Both the position numbers and the translations under genes were made by a program. The notes beneath the pieces were generated by a model that worked only from the letters and a program-made list of their open reading frames with translations, was not told the DNA's origin and did no database searches. A stretch of 64,000 nucleotides of DNA from Nocardioides panacis (GTDB lineage Bacteria > Actinomycetota > Actinomycetes > Propionibacteriales > Nocardioidaceae), in contig NZ_CP077062.1 of assembly GCF_019039255.1 (NCBI RefSeq), forward strand, positions 1,116,001 to 1,180,000, written 5' to 3'. Positions 18,146 through 28,282 of this stretch are shown piece by piece. The first letter of the stretch is position 1. Each line of letters begins with the position of its first letter.

Positions 18146-18163
18146 GCCTCGAGGGTAGGCCGC

Positions 18164-18682
18164 TCACGGCTGCCCGGGCAGGTCGTGCACCTCGCCGGTG
18201 CGGGTGTCCACCAGCACCAGTCGGCTGAGCAGGGCCGGCAGCGGCAGCACCTCGTAGACCCGGGTCGCCACCACGGGCAGCGCGTCGGCCGCCATCCGGG
18301 GCGCCAACGTGACGTGCGGCTGCCAGGCGCCGGGCCGGTAGTGCCGGTGCACCGCCCGGCCGTCGAGGGTGCGGGCCACCGACTCGTGCAGCCGCAGCAG
18401 GTCGATGCTGACGGTCGGCAGCAGCCAGCAGCGGCTGCGGGTGAACACGCCCAGCGCGTGCAGGTCGACCTCCAGCGGCAACGAGCTGGACAGCGCGGCG
18501 AGCGCCTCCGCCGGCACGGGGTCGTCGCCGCCGAGGGAGGCCAGCGTCAGGTGCGGGACGTGCCGCCCGTGGGTGTACGTCGCCAGGGTGCGCACCCCGT
18601 CGTACTCGAGCCGGCGCCACAGACCGCGGACAGCACGGTCGGCGCGCTCGTCGAGCAGCAGGCAGACGGAGAGGCCCGGCAT
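18164..18682 (-). CDS. 2'-5' RNA ligase / 2H phosphoesterase family protein
   Basis: A 172-residue soluble protein with the two H-x-T/S-hydrophobic catalytic motifs of the 2H phosphoesterase superfamily: HLTLASL (about 44-50) and HVTLAPR (about 122-128), at the normal separation. Family members open cyclic phosphates or hydrolyse 2'-5' linkages in RNA; the substrate here is unknown. Start ATG 18682 gives the usual N-terminus LSVCLLLDE. Upstream is a divergent small membrane protein. Confidence 0.82.
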   Translation of the reverse strand: MPGLSVCLLLDERADRAVRGLWRRLEYDGVRTLATYTHGRHVPHLTLASLGGDDPVPAEALAALSSSLPLEVDLHALGVFTRSRCWLLPTVSIDLLRLHESVARTLDGRAVHRHYRPGAWQPHVTLAPRMAADALPVVATRVYEVLPLPALLSRLVLVDTRTGEVHDLPGQP

Positions 18683-18779
18683 GACTCCAGTGTGGCGGGC
18701 GGCCCACAGCGGACGGCGTCCCCTTCGCCGGCACCTCTCCGCGACCTAGCCTGGGAGCAGGCGGAGGAAGGGGCACGAC

Positions 18780-19034
18780 ATGCTGCCAGGCGGTTTGATC
18801 GCGGTGCTGCTGGTCGTCGGGGTGACCTGGCTGGTCGTCCGGACCATCTCGACGACGGGCGCCGTCCAGACGCTCGCGCCCCGCGAGCGGCAGGAGCTGG
18901 AGGCGCTGCGCGCGCTGGTCGACGACCTGAAGGAGACGGCGTGGGAGCACCGGGAGCTCGACTCCCCGCTGTCCACGATCGTGATCGACAAGATCCGGAC
19001 CTACGAGCGGCACCGGCGCGACCTCGGCGGGTGA
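18780..19034 (+). CDS. Small single-span membrane protein, 84 residues
   Basis: One N-terminal membrane helix (GGLIAVLLVVGVTWLVV, residues 4-20) and a cytosolic charged helical region, probably coiled-coil (RERQELEALRALVDDLKE, then IVIDKIRTYERHRRD). Function unknown; no enzymatic motif. A strong GGAGGAAGGGG ribosome site precedes ATG 18780. It ends four bases before the convergent LLM oxidoreductase. Confidence 0.65.
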   Translation: MLPGGLIAVLLVVGVTWLVVRTISTTGAVQTLAPRERQELEALRALVDDLKETAWEHRELDSPLSTIVIDKIRTYERHRRDLGG

Positions 19035-19037
19035 GGC

Positions 19038-20105
19038 TCAGCCCGTGGGGTCGGCGAGCAGCTCGCGGACCCGGGGCACCACCTGCTCGGCGTACAGCCG
19101 GATCGAGGTGAGCCGGTCGGCGTTCGGCTGGGTGCCCACCGAGTACTTCAGCTGGAAGCGGGAGAGCCCCAGCGTCGTGACCGCCCAGGCGATCTTGCGT
19201 GCCACGGTCTCCGGCGAGCCGACGAACAGCGCGCCCGTCGGGCCGGTCATCGCGTCGAACCCCTCGCGCGTGTACGGCGCCCAGCCACGCTCCCGGCCGA
19301 TCTTGGTGAACGCGTCGCGCTGGTGGGGGAACATCTGCTCCACGGCGAGCTCGTCGGTCTCCGCGACGTGGCCGGGGCTGTGCATGCTGATCGGCAGCGG
19401 GTCGTGGCCGAACTCGGCGAGCGCCTGCCGGTAGAGGTCGGCCAGCGGCACGAACTGGCCGGGGGAGCCGCCGATCACCGCGAGCACCAGCGGCAGGCCG
19501 TAGTGCGCGGCCCGCACGACCGACTGCGGCGTGCCGCCGACGCCGACCCACGCGGGCAGCCGGCCGGACGCCGTGGGCGGGTAGACGACCTGGTCCTCCA
19601 GGGGTGGGCGGATGGTGCCGGTCCAGGTCACCGGCTGCTCCTTGAGCACCTCCGCGAACAGGTCGAGCTTCTCGGAGAACAGCACCTCGTAGTCCTCCAG
19701 GCGCAGGCCGAACAGCGGGAAGGACTCGGTGAACGACCCGCGTCCCAGGGTCACCTCGGCGCGGCCGTCCGAGAGCGCGTCGACCGTGGAGAACCGCTCG
19801 AACACCCGGATCGGGTCGTCGGAGCTGAGCACCGTCACGCTGGTGCCGAGCCGGATCCGGGACGTGCGGCCCGCGATCGCCGCGAGCACCACGTCGGGCG
19901 CGGAGACCGCGAAGTCGTCGCGGTGGTGCTCGCCGACACCGAAGTAGTCCAGGCCGAGCTCGTCGGCCAGCACCCCCTCGGTCACCACCTGCCGGATCGC
20001 CTCGGCGTGCGTGACCTGGCGGCCGTCCGGACCCGTGCCGCGGTCGCCGAACGTGTCCAGCCCGAACGTCGGTGCCTCGGGCGTGCCCAGGTGCTCCAGT
20101 GCCAC
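19038..20105 (-). CDS. LLM-class flavin-dependent oxidoreductase
   Basis: A 355-residue TIM-barrel flavoprotein of the luciferase-like monooxygenase class. Seen: FGLDTFGD near the N-terminus, LGLDYFGVGEHHRDDF (the conserved EHH), RIRLGTSVTVLSSDDPIRV, AEVTLGRGSF and the late VGSPETVARKI. These enzymes use reduced FMN or F420; the cofactor choice and substrate cannot be decided here. ATG 20105 gives the usual family length. It is a single gene, divergent from the PQQ-type dehydrogenase at 20191. Confidence 0.85.
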   Translation of the reverse strand: MALEHLGTPEAPTFGLDTFGDRGTGPDGRQVTHAEAIRQVVTEGVLADELGLDYFGVGEHHRDDFAVSAPDVVLAAIAGRTSRIRLGTSVTVLSSDDPIRVFERFSTVDALSDGRAEVTLGRGSFTESFPLFGLRLEDYEVLFSEKLDLFAEVLKEQPVTWTGTIRPPLEDQVVYPPTASGRLPAWVGVGGTPQSVVRAAHYGLPLVLAVIGGSPGQFVPLADLYRQALAEFGHDPLPISMHSPGHVAETDELAVEQMFPHQRDAFTKIGRERGWAPYTREGFDAMTGPTGALFVGSPETVARKIAWAVTTLGLSRFQLKYSVGTQPNADRLTSIRLYAEQVVPRVRELLADPTG

Positions 20106-20190
20106 GGTGTTCCTCTCGCAGGCGGACGGTCAGCCTACGGCCGGCCCGGGCGGGGCCGGCCGGTTTGGGCCGGTGAGGTCCCATGGAGAC

Positions 20191-21339
20191 ATGCCTGCGC
20201 CGTCTCGCGAAGCACCCCGCTCGACGCGCCGCACCCTGCTGCGGGGCGCGGCGGTGGCACCGGTGGCCGCGCTGCTGGCGGCCTGCGAGTCCTCGGCGCC
20301 GTCCTCCGCCCCGACCCCGACGGCCGGCGGTTCCGCGGGCACGGCCGGCCCGTCCGACGTACGCCGCGGGCCCGGGGCCGCACGCACGCTGGCCACCGGC
20401 ATCGACGTGCCGTGGAGCATCGTGTTCCTGCCCGACGGGGACGCGCTGGTCTCCTCGCGCGACACCGGCCGGATCCTGCGCGTCGCCGGCGACGGCCGCA
20501 CGCAGGTGGTCACCACCGTTCCCGGGGTGGTCAGCAACGTCGACCAGGGCGGGGAAGGGGGCCTGCTCGGCCTGGCGCTGCACCCGCGGTTCGCCTCGGA
20601 CCCGTGGGTCTACGCCTACCACTCCACGAGCACCGACAACCGCGTCGTCCGGATGCGCTACCGCGACGGGCGGCTCGACCGGCCACGGCTCGTGCTGGAC
20701 GGGATCCGCACCTCGGTGCACCACAACGGTGGCGGCCTCGCCTTCGGGCCGGACGGGCACCTGTTCGTCTCCACCGGGGACGCCGAGTCCTCCGCGAGCG
20801 CGCAGGACCGGTCCTCGCCGAACGGCAAGATCCTGCGGGTCACCGACACCGGCGGCACACCCGGCGGCAACCCGTTCCGGAACCCGGTGTGGAGCTACGG
20901 GCACCGCAACGTCGAGGGGCTCGCGTTCGACGGCCGGGGACAGCTGTGGGCCAGCGAGTTCGGCGACCAGGCCACCGACGAGCTGAACCGGATCGAGCGC
21001 GGAGGCGACTACGGCTGGCCGGCGGTCGAGGGGGCGGACGGCCCCGGCGGCTACCGCGACCCGCTGGCGACCTGGGACACCGACGCCTGCTCGCCGAGCG
21101 GGATCGCGGTCCTGCACGGCCGGGCGTGGCTGGGCGCGCTGCGGGGCGAGTGCGTGTACTCCGTGGTGCTGCGCGGCGCCGACCGTGGCCGGATCCGCCG
21201 GTACGTCGAGGGGCACGGCCGGATCCGGGCGGTCGCCGCGGCCCCGGACGGCTCCCTGTGGGTGGGTACGTCGAACCGGGACGGCCGGGGGACGCCGCGC
21301 TCCGGCGACGACCGGATCCTGCGGGTGACGTTCCCCTAG
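20191..21339 (+). CDS. PQQ-dependent sugar dehydrogenase-type lipoprotein
   Basis: A 382-residue exported beta-propeller of the glucose/sorbosone dehydrogenase family. The N-terminus has a twin-arginine motif (STRRTLLRGAA) and a lipobox ending LLAAC (about C31), so it is probably a Tat-exported lipoprotein on the outer face of the membrane. Propeller landmarks: IDVPWSIVFLPDG, GGEGGLLGLALHP, HHNGGGLAFGPDG, GHRNVEGLAF, GDYGWPAVEG. Many such actinobacterial proteins are annotated as dehydrogenases without proof of PQQ use. ATG 20191 has GGAG nearby; the open frame extends upstream but without a signal peptide, which decides the start. Confidence 0.85.
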   Translation: MPAPSREAPRSTRRTLLRGAAVAPVAALLAACESSAPSSAPTPTAGGSAGTAGPSDVRRGPGAARTLATGIDVPWSIVFLPDGDALVSSRDTGRILRVAGDGRTQVVTTVPGVVSNVDQGGEGGLLGLALHPRFASDPWVYAYHSTSTDNRVVRMRYRDGRLDRPRLVLDGIRTSVHHNGGGLAFGPDGHLFVSTGDAESSASAQDRSSPNGKILRVTDTGGTPGGNPFRNPVWSYGHRNVEGLAFDGRGQLWASEFGDQATDELNRIERGGDYGWPAVEGADGPGGYRDPLATWDTDACSPSGIAVLHGRAWLGALRGECVYSVVLRGADRGRIRRYVEGHGRIRAVAAAPDGSLWVGTSNRDGRGTPRSGDDRILRVTFP

Positions 21340-21365
21340 CCGGCGCACCCTCGCCGGGTCCGGAC

Positions 21366-21404
21366 GGTGGGTCCGACGGCGGGCCCGACGGCGGGTCCGG
21401 ACGC
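21366..21404. repeat. Short 12-bp tandem repeat
   Basis: About three copies of a 12-bp unit (GGGTCCGACGGC with one-base changes) between the lipoprotein gene and recC. No gene. It sits about 65 bp before the recC start and could lie in the promoter region. Confidence 0.6.
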
Positions 21405-21469
21405 CGCCGCGGAACCGTCGGCGCCGTGGCCTAGGGTCGGGTCCGACGTCGGCCGACGAGGGGAGACAC

Positions 21470-24400
21470 GTGACGCTGAGCATCCACCGCTCCGACCGCG
21501 CGGACGCGCTGGTCCGGGGGCTGGGCGAGCTGCTCGCGAGCGTTCCCGCCGACCCGTTCACCCCCGACCTGGTGGCGGTGCCGTCCCTGGGCGTCGAGCG
21601 CTGGATCGCCCAGACGCTGTCCACCTCGCTCGGCACCGCCGCCGGGGCCGCCGACGGCATCTGCGCCAACGTGCTGTTCCCGAACCCTTCCCGCCTGGTC
21701 GCCGACGCGGTCGCCGTCGCGTCCGGCATCGACCCCGACCAGGACCCCTGGCGCGAGGAGCGGCTCACCTGGCACCTCCTCGACGTGGTCGACCGGTGCG
21801 GCACCGAGCGGTGGTGCCGCACCCTCGGCCGGCACCTCGGCCTGCTCGACGGCGCCGTCGACGGCGCGGGGGACGGTGCCGGTGACCGGGGCCGCCGGGT
21901 CGCGACCGCGCAGAAGCTGGCCGGCCTGTTCACCGCGTACGGCGTCCAGCGGCCCGCCCTGCTGCGCGAGTGGGCCGCCGGCGCGGACACCGACGGCGAC
22001 GGCCGGACGCTCGACGAGGACCTGGTCTGGCAGGCGGAGCTGTGGCGCCGGCTGCGGGCCGCGGTCGCCGTGGACAGCCCGGCCGAGCGGGTCGACGCTG
22101 CCTGCCGGCGGCTTCGCGAGGAGCCCTCGGTGGTGGACCTGCCCGCGCGCCTCTCGGTGTTCGGGCCGACCCGGCTGACCAGCGACCAGGTGCAGGTCCT
22201 CGCGGCCCTCGGCGAGCACCGCGACGTCCACCTGTGGCTCTCGCACCCCTCCCACGCGCTGTGGGACCGGGTGGCGCAGATCGAACCCGTGGTGACCCGC
22301 CGGTGGGACGACCCGGCGGCCGCGCTGCCGCGGCACCCGCTGATCGGGTCCTGCGGGCGCGACGCGCGGGAGATGCAGGTGCGGCTCGCGACGGCGGGCG
22401 GGGTGCCCGCGGTGGACGAGTACCTGCCGGTGGGGGAGCCGGCTCCGACCCTGCTCTCGGCGTTGCAGGAGGACCTCCGGCTGGACCGGCCGCCCGGCGT
22501 GCACGAGCCGGTGCCCGGCGACCGGTCGCTGCAGGTGCACGCCTGCCACGGCCGTCAGCGCGAGGTCGAGGTGCTCCGCGAGGTGCTGCTCGGGATGCTC
22601 GAGGACGACCCGACCCTGGAGCCGCGCGACGTGATCGTGATGTGCCCCGACATCGAGTCCTACGCCCCGCTGATCACCGCGGCCTTCGGCCTCGACGTCG
22701 ACACCCTCGACGAGGCCGGCCGCCCGTCCGCCGGCCACCCCGGGCACCGGCTCCGGGTGCGGCTGGCCGACCGGGCCCTGAAGCAGACCAATCCCGTGCT
22801 CACGGTCGTCGCCCGGCTGCTCGACCTGGCCGACGCCCGGCTGACCGGCCCCGAGGTCCTCGACCTGGCCGCGCAGCCGGCGGTGCGGGCCCGCTTCGAC
22901 TTCGACGACGACGAGCTGGAGCGGGTCGGCGACTGGGTCCGGCGGGCCGGTGTGCGGTGGGGCCTGGACGCGGCCGACCGGGCGCCGTACCACCTCGACG
23001 GCGTGCCCCAGAACACCTGGCAGACCGGGCTCGACCGGGTCCTGGTCGGGGTCACGATGGACGAGGAGGAGCTGCGGACCGTCGGGCTCGCACTGCCGCT
23101 CGACGACGTGGACAGCAACGAGGCCGACCTCGCCGGCCGGTTCGCCGAGCTCGTCGACCGGCTGGCACTGACCGTCGGGGCGCTGCGCTCGCCGCAGCCG
23201 CTGAGCGCCTGGGTGGACACGCTGGTCACCGCCGTCGACGACCTGACCTGGACCCCGCCGTTCGACGCCTGGCAGACCGCCGAGGCGCGCCGCGAGCTCA
23301 CCGACGTGCTCACCTCCGCGGGCGACGGTGCGGCCGCCGCGCTGCTCGGCCTGGCCGACGTCCGGGCGCTGCTGGCCCGGCGGCTGCGCGGGCGGCCCAC
23401 CCGCGCGAACTTCCGCACCGGGCAGCTGACGATGTGCACGATGGTGCCGATGCGGTCGGTGCCGCACCGCGTCGTGTGCCTGCTCGGCGTCAACGACGGG
23501 GTGTTCCCGCGGGGCACGCACGCCGACGGTGACGACGTGCTGGCCCGGTCGCCGCGGGTGGGGGAGCGCGACGTCCGCTCCGAGGACCGGCAGCTGTTCC
23601 TGGACGCCGTCCTCGCCGCGCGGGAGACGCTGGTCGTGCTCTACACCGGCGCCGACGAGCGCACGGGGGCGGTCCGCCCGCCCGCCGTACCCCTCGGGGA
23701 GCTGCTCGACGTCGTGGACCGGATGGTCCCGGGCGGCTCGGTGCTGGTCCGGCACCCGCTGCAGCCCTTCGACGCGCGCAACTTCGTCGACGGCGACCTC
23801 GGAGCCCCCGGCCCGTTCAGCTTCGACGCCGCCTCGTACGACGGGGCGCTGGCGCTGCGCGGTCCCCGGCACGCCGCGACCGCGTTCCTGGACCGCCCGC
23901 TGCCGCCGGCCGCGGACGGGGACGTCGTGGAGCTCGACGACCTGGTCCGCTTCCTGGAGGCCCCGGTGAAGACGTTCCTGCGCCAGCGCCTCGGGCTCAG
24001 CATGTTCTCCGAGGACGACGACCCGGCCGAGGCGGTGCCGATCGAGCTCGACGCCCTCGAGAAGTACCACGTCGGCCACCGGCTGCTCGAGCACCGGCTC
24101 GCCGGGGTCCCGCGTGGCCAGGTCGTGCGCGCCGAGTGGCTGCGCGGCGACCTCCCGCCGGGCCCGCTCGGTGAGACCGTCGTGACCCCCGTCGCCGACG
24201 AGGTCGACGCCCTGGTGGCCCAGACCGAGGGCCTGCGGACCGGCGGCGCGATGGTCCTGGACGCGGCCGTCACGCTGCCCGGTCTCGTCCGGGTGTCCGG
24301 CACCGTCCCCGGGGTGTACGGCGACCGGCTGGTGCGGGTCGTCTACTCCAAGCTCGGGTTCAAGCACCGGCTGCGGGCCTGGGTGCAGCTCCTGCTCCTG

Positions 24401-24853
24401 GTCGCCGCGCACGAGGACCGGGACTGGACCGCGGCCACCGTGGGCCGGGGCCGGACCCCCACTCTCTCCCAGCTGGTCCCGCCGCCGCGCGCCGACGCCG
24501 TGGCCCGGCTGGCCGAGCTCGTCGCGGTCTATCGCGCCGGCCTGGAGGCACCGCTCCCGCTCGCCCCGAAGACGTCCGGCGCCTACGCCGACAAGCGGCA
24601 CCGCGGGTCGCCGGTCGCCGCCAGCACGCTGAAGGCGGAGGGCGAGTGGCGCCGCAGCCACCAGGGCCGGGAGATCGGCGAGTTCGGTGACGCCGAGCAC
24701 CTGCGGGTCTGGGGCGACCGCCCGCTCGGTGCCCTGCTGACCGCCCCGGTGCGCGCCGACCTGGGCTGGTCCGAGGAAGGCACGCTGTTCGGCCAGCTCG
24801 CCCGGGTCGTCTGGGAGCCGCTGCTCTCGTGCGAGCGGATCGTGACGGCATGA
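21470..24853 (+). CDS. recC: Exodeoxyribonuclease V subunit gamma
   Basis: A 1127-residue RecC: the inactive-helicase subunit of the RecBCD helicase-nuclease that processes double-strand breaks. N-terminus LSIHRSDRADALVRGL and VAVPSLGVERWIAQ (the VPS-x-G-xxRWL motif of RecC), then ERLTWHL, SVFGPTRL, HACHGRQREVEVL, VIVMCPDIESYAPLI, RSVPHRVVCLLGVNDGVFP and a C-terminal WLRGDLPPGPLG region. Length is standard. GTG 21470 follows GAGGGGAG. The stop overlaps recB as ATGA, and recB overlaps recD as GTGA, so the three subunits are made in one coupled operon in the order C-B-D. Confidence 0.93.
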   Translation: MTLSIHRSDRADALVRGLGELLASVPADPFTPDLVAVPSLGVERWIAQTLSTSLGTAAGAADGICANVLFPNPSRLVADAVAVASGIDPDQDPWREERLTWHLLDVVDRCGTERWCRTLGRHLGLLDGAVDGAGDGAGDRGRRVATAQKLAGLFTAYGVQRPALLREWAAGADTDGDGRTLDEDLVWQAELWRRLRAAVAVDSPAERVDAACRRLREEPSVVDLPARLSVFGPTRLTSDQVQVLAALGEHRDVHLWLSHPSHALWDRVAQIEPVVTRRWDDPAAALPRHPLIGSCGRDAREMQVRLATAGGVPAVDEYLPVGEPAPTLLSALQEDLRLDRPPGVHEPVPGDRSLQVHACHGRQREVEVLREVLLGMLEDDPTLEPRDVIVMCPDIESYAPLITAAFGLDVDTLDEAGRPSAGHPGHRLRVRLADRALKQTNPVLTVVARLLDLADARLTGPEVLDLAAQPAVRARFDFDDDELERVGDWVRRAGVRWGLDAADRAPYHLDGVPQNTWQTGLDRVLVGVTMDEEELRTVGLALPLDDVDSNEADLAGRFAELVDRLALTVGALRSPQPLSAWVDTLVTAVDDLTWTPPFDAWQTAEARRELTDVLTSAGDGAAAALLGLADVRALLARRLRGRPTRANFRTGQLTMCTMVPMRSVPHRVVCLLGVNDGVFPRGTHADGDDVLARSPRVGERDVRSEDRQLFLDAVLAARETLVVLYTGADERTGAVRPPAVPLGELLDVVDRMVPGGSVLVRHPLQPFDARNFVDGDLGAPGPFSFDAASYDGALALRGPRHAATAFLDRPLPPAADGDVVELDDLVRFLEAPVKTFLRQRLGLSMFSEDDDPAEAVPIELDALEKYHVGHRLLEHRLAGVPRGQVVRAEWLRGDLPPGPLGETVVTPVADEVDALVAQTEGLRTGGAMVLDAAVTLPGLVRVSGTVPGVYGDRLVRVVYSKLGFKHRLRAWVQLLLLVAAHEDRDWTAATVGRGRTPTLSQLVPPPRADAVARLAELVAVYRAGLEAPLPLAPKTSGAYADKRHRGSPVAASTLKAEGEWRRSHQGREIGEFGDAEHLRVWGDRPLGALLTAPVRADLGWSEEGTLFGQLARVVWEPLLSCERIVTA

Positions 24854-27800
24854 GCGACGTCTTCGACCTCACCGGCGAGCTGCCCACCGGGACCACGGTC
24901 CTGGAGGCCAGCGCGGGCACCGGCAAGACGCACACGATCGCGGCGCTCGCGGCCCGCTACGTCGCCGAGGGCGTGGCCCGCATCGACGAGCTCATGCTGG
25001 TCACCTTCGGCCGGGCCGCGACCGTCGAGCTCCGCGAGCGCGTGCGTGAGCGTCTGGTCGCCACAGCGGTTGCGCTGGCCGACCCCGCGGCCGCCCGCGC
25101 CTCCGGCGACGAGGTCGAGCGGCACCTCGCGACCGGGCCGGCCGACGTGGTCGACGTACGACGGGAGCGGCTGGCGCACGCCGTGGCGAACTTCGACGCG
25201 GCCACCATCGCCACGACCCACGGCTTCTGCCACCAGATGCTCGCCGGGCTCGGGGTGGCCGCCGACGTCGACGCCGACCTGACCTTCACCGAGACCGTGT
25301 CGGAGGTGGTCGCCGAGGTCGCCGGCGACCTGTACCTCCGCGCCTACGCCCGGCCCGGCAGCGCGCCCCCGCCGATCGGCTACGCCCGCGCGCTCACGGT
25401 GGCCAACGCCGCGGTCGCGGACCGGCAGGCCCGGCTCGAGCCGGTCGGCGCCGACCCGGACTCCGAGTCCGACGTCCTGCGGCGGCTCGCGGACCGGGTG
25501 CGCACCGAGGTCGAGCAGCGCAAGCGTAGCCGACGGGTGATGGACTACGACGACCTGCTGGTGCACCTGCGCGACGCCCTCGTGGACCCGGGCACCGGCG
25601 CGGACGCCCGCTCGCGGGTGCGCAGCCGCTACCGGGTCGTGCTGGTCGACGAGTTCCAGGACACCGACCCGGTGCAGTGGGAGATCCTGGAGAGCGCGTT
25701 CCACGGCCACCGCACGCTGGTGCTGATCGGCGACCCGAAGCAGGCCATCTACGCGTTCCGCGGCGCCGACGTGGTCACCTACCTGCACGCCACCGGCACG
25801 GCCGCGGTGACCGAGACGCTGGGCACCAACTGGCGCAGCGACGCCGCGCTGGTCCAGGGGCTCTCGCACGTCCTCGGTGGCGCGGCCCTGGGCGATGGGC
25901 GGATCACCGTGCACCCGGTCGACGCGGCCCACGCCGGACGCCGGCTGCGCGGTGCGCCCGACGACACCCCGGTCCGGCTGCGGGTCGTGGACCGCACCGA
26001 GCTGCGGCCCGGACGCACCGACGTGCTGGCGGTCAAGGACGTCCGCCCGTACGTCGCCCGCGACGTCGCGGCCGACATCGTCCGGCTGCTGTCCTCGGGG
26101 GCGGTGCTCAGCGACGGCGACCCCGGCGTCGAGCGGCCGGTGCGCCCGGCCGACGTCGCCGTGCTCGTGCAGCGCAACGACGACGGCGCCACGGTCCGCG
26201 ACATGCTGGCTGCCGTCGGCGTACCCGTCGTGCTGACCAGCACCACCAGCGTGTTCCTGTCCGGGGCGGCCGCGGACTGGCTGACCCTGCTCGAGGCGCT
26301 GGAGAAGCCGCAGCGCCCCGGCCTTGCGCGGGCCGCGGCGCTCACCGACTTCGTGGGCTGGCCGGCCGCGCGGCTGGCGTCCGACGACGACGCGGCCTTC
26401 GACGACCTCGGGGCCCGGCTGCACGCGTGGACCGAGGTGCTGGCCGAGCGCGGGGTCGCCGCCCTGTTCGAGGTGCTGGTCGGCTCGGGCCTGGTCGAGC
26501 GGGTGCTGGCCACCGAGCTCGGCGAGCGCCGGCTGACCGACCTGCGGCACGTCGGGCAGAGCCTGCACGCCGCCGCCGCGGAGGGCTCGTTGGGGGTCGC
26601 GTCGCTGGTGGAGTGGCTGCAGCGGCGGATCGCCGAGGCCCGCGACGACGTGGCCGAGGAGCGCAGCCGCCGGCTCGACTCCGACGCCGCCGCGGTGCAG
26701 GTCATCACCGTGCACCGCAGCAAGGGTCTGGAGTTCCCGATCGTCTACGCGCCGTTCCTGTGGGACAAGCACGTGTTCGAGAACCCCGAGCTGCTGCGGC
26801 TGCACGACCCCGCGGGGCAGCGGGTGCTCGACGTGGGCGGCGCCGGCGGGGTCGGGTACGACGCGCGCCGGGCGCTGCACCTCGCCGAGGACGCGGGGGG
26901 AGTCGCTCCGGCTCGCGTACGTCGCGCTGACCCGGGCCCGCTGCCAGGTCGTCGCGCACTGGGCGCCCACCGGCAACACCCGCGCCGCGCCGCTGCACCG
27001 GCTGCTGCTCGGGGACCGTGGCGAGCAGGGCCAGGTCCCGGACTGGGCCACCGTCGGCGACGACGGGTCGGTCCGGCGGCGGCTCGACGACCTCGCCGCG
27101 CGGTCCGGCGGCACGATCTCCGTGGCGTCGGCGGTCAGCGCGGCCGGCCGGTCCTGGCAGCGGCCGGTGGTCGCCGACCCCCGCCTGGACGTGCGGCGGT
27201 TCGACCGGACCGTCGACGCGGCCTGGGTGCGCACGTCGTACTCCGGGCTGACCGCCGGCCTGCACGACGCGCCGCCGGAGCGCGGCGTGGCCAGCGAGAC
27301 CGAGCGGCCGGGGACCGTGGACGAGCCGGACGCCGAGGGGGTCTCGACGGGCTCGACCACCCGGGAAGCGGGCTCGACCACCCGGGAAGCGGGCTCGACC
27401 ACCCGGGAAGCCGGCTCGACCACCCGGGAGACCGGGGCGGTGGTTCTAGGGAGCGACCTGCGGTCGCCGATGGCGGCGCTGCCGAAGGGCGCGGCGTTCG
27501 GCACCCTGGTGCACGGGGTGCTGGAGAACACCGACTTCACCGCACCGGACCTGCGCGCGGAGCTGGTCCGCGAGTGCGAGGCGGCGCGCTCCCAGAGCCA
27601 CGCCGGCATCCCGGCCGCCGAGCTGGCCGACGCGCTGCTCCCGGTGCTGCTCACCCCGCTCGGGCCGCTCGCCGGCGGCCTGCGGCTGGCGGACCTCGGG
27701 CGCGCCGACCGGCTCGACGAGCTCGACTTCGAGCTGCCGCTGCTGGGCGGCGAGACGCCGACCGGCGACGCCACGGTCGGTCAGATCGCCGGGCTGCTGC

Positions 27801-28282
27801 GCCGGCACCTGCCGCCCACCGACCTGCTGCACGCGTTCGCCGACGACCTGGCCACCCCGCTGCTGGCCGACCGGTCGCTGCGCGGCTTCCTCGGCGGCAG
27901 CATCGACCTGGTGCTGCGGGTCCGCGACGAGCAGGGCACGCCGCGGCACCTGGTGGTCGACTACAAGACCAACTGGCTCGGCGGGGAGACGCTGACCGCC
28001 GCGGACTACACGCCCACGGCGATGGCGCGCGGGATGCGCGAGGCGCACTACCCGCTGCAGGCCCTGCTGTACTCCGTCGCGCTGCACCGGTTCCTGCGCT
28101 GGCGGCAGCCGGGATACGACCCGGAGAGCCAGCTCGGCGGCGTGCTGTACCTCTTCCTCCGGGGCATGTGCGGACCGGCGACGCCAGTGGTCGACCAGAT
28201 GCCGTGCGGCGTCTTCTCGTGGTCACCGCCCGCCGCCCTCGTCACCGACCTGTCCGACCTGCTGGACCGAGGTGCGCCGTGA
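24850..28282 (+). CDS. recB: Exodeoxyribonuclease V subunit beta (frame corrected)
   Basis: RecB of about 1143 residues: 3'-5' helicase plus the nuclease of RecBCD. Helicase motifs: Walker A LEASAGTGKT near the N-terminus, MDYDDLL, VDEFQDTDPVQWEIL, IGDPKQAIYAFRGAD, TNWRSDAAL, VITVHRSKGLEFPIVYAP. The final motif is interrupted by a G6 run at 26895-26900; with five G it reads ESLRLAYVALTRARCQ. The remainder then continues in the next frame to the nuclease domain (HGVLENTDF, GFLGGSIDLVLR, LVVDYKTNWL with the catalytic D-x-K, YPLQALLYSVALHR) and stops at 28282. A low-complexity insert (GSTTREA repeated) from the repeat at 27340-27433 lies in the linker between helicase and nuclease. Both frames are otherwise intact, so I expect a working protein. 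Confidence 0.9.
27340..27433. repeat. 21-bp tandem repeat inserted in recB linker
   Basis: Four head-to-tail copies of a 21-bp unit beginning GGCTCGACCACCCGGGA (27350, 27371, 27392, 27413), the last diverged, preceded by GGTCTCGACG. In the recB frame they encode GSTTREA x3 then GSTTRET. The core resembles the dispersed element GGTCTCGACAGGCTCGACCA seen at 50593 upstream of the apbE remnant, so this is probably a repeat element amplified inside a coding region without breaking the frame. Confidence 0.85.
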
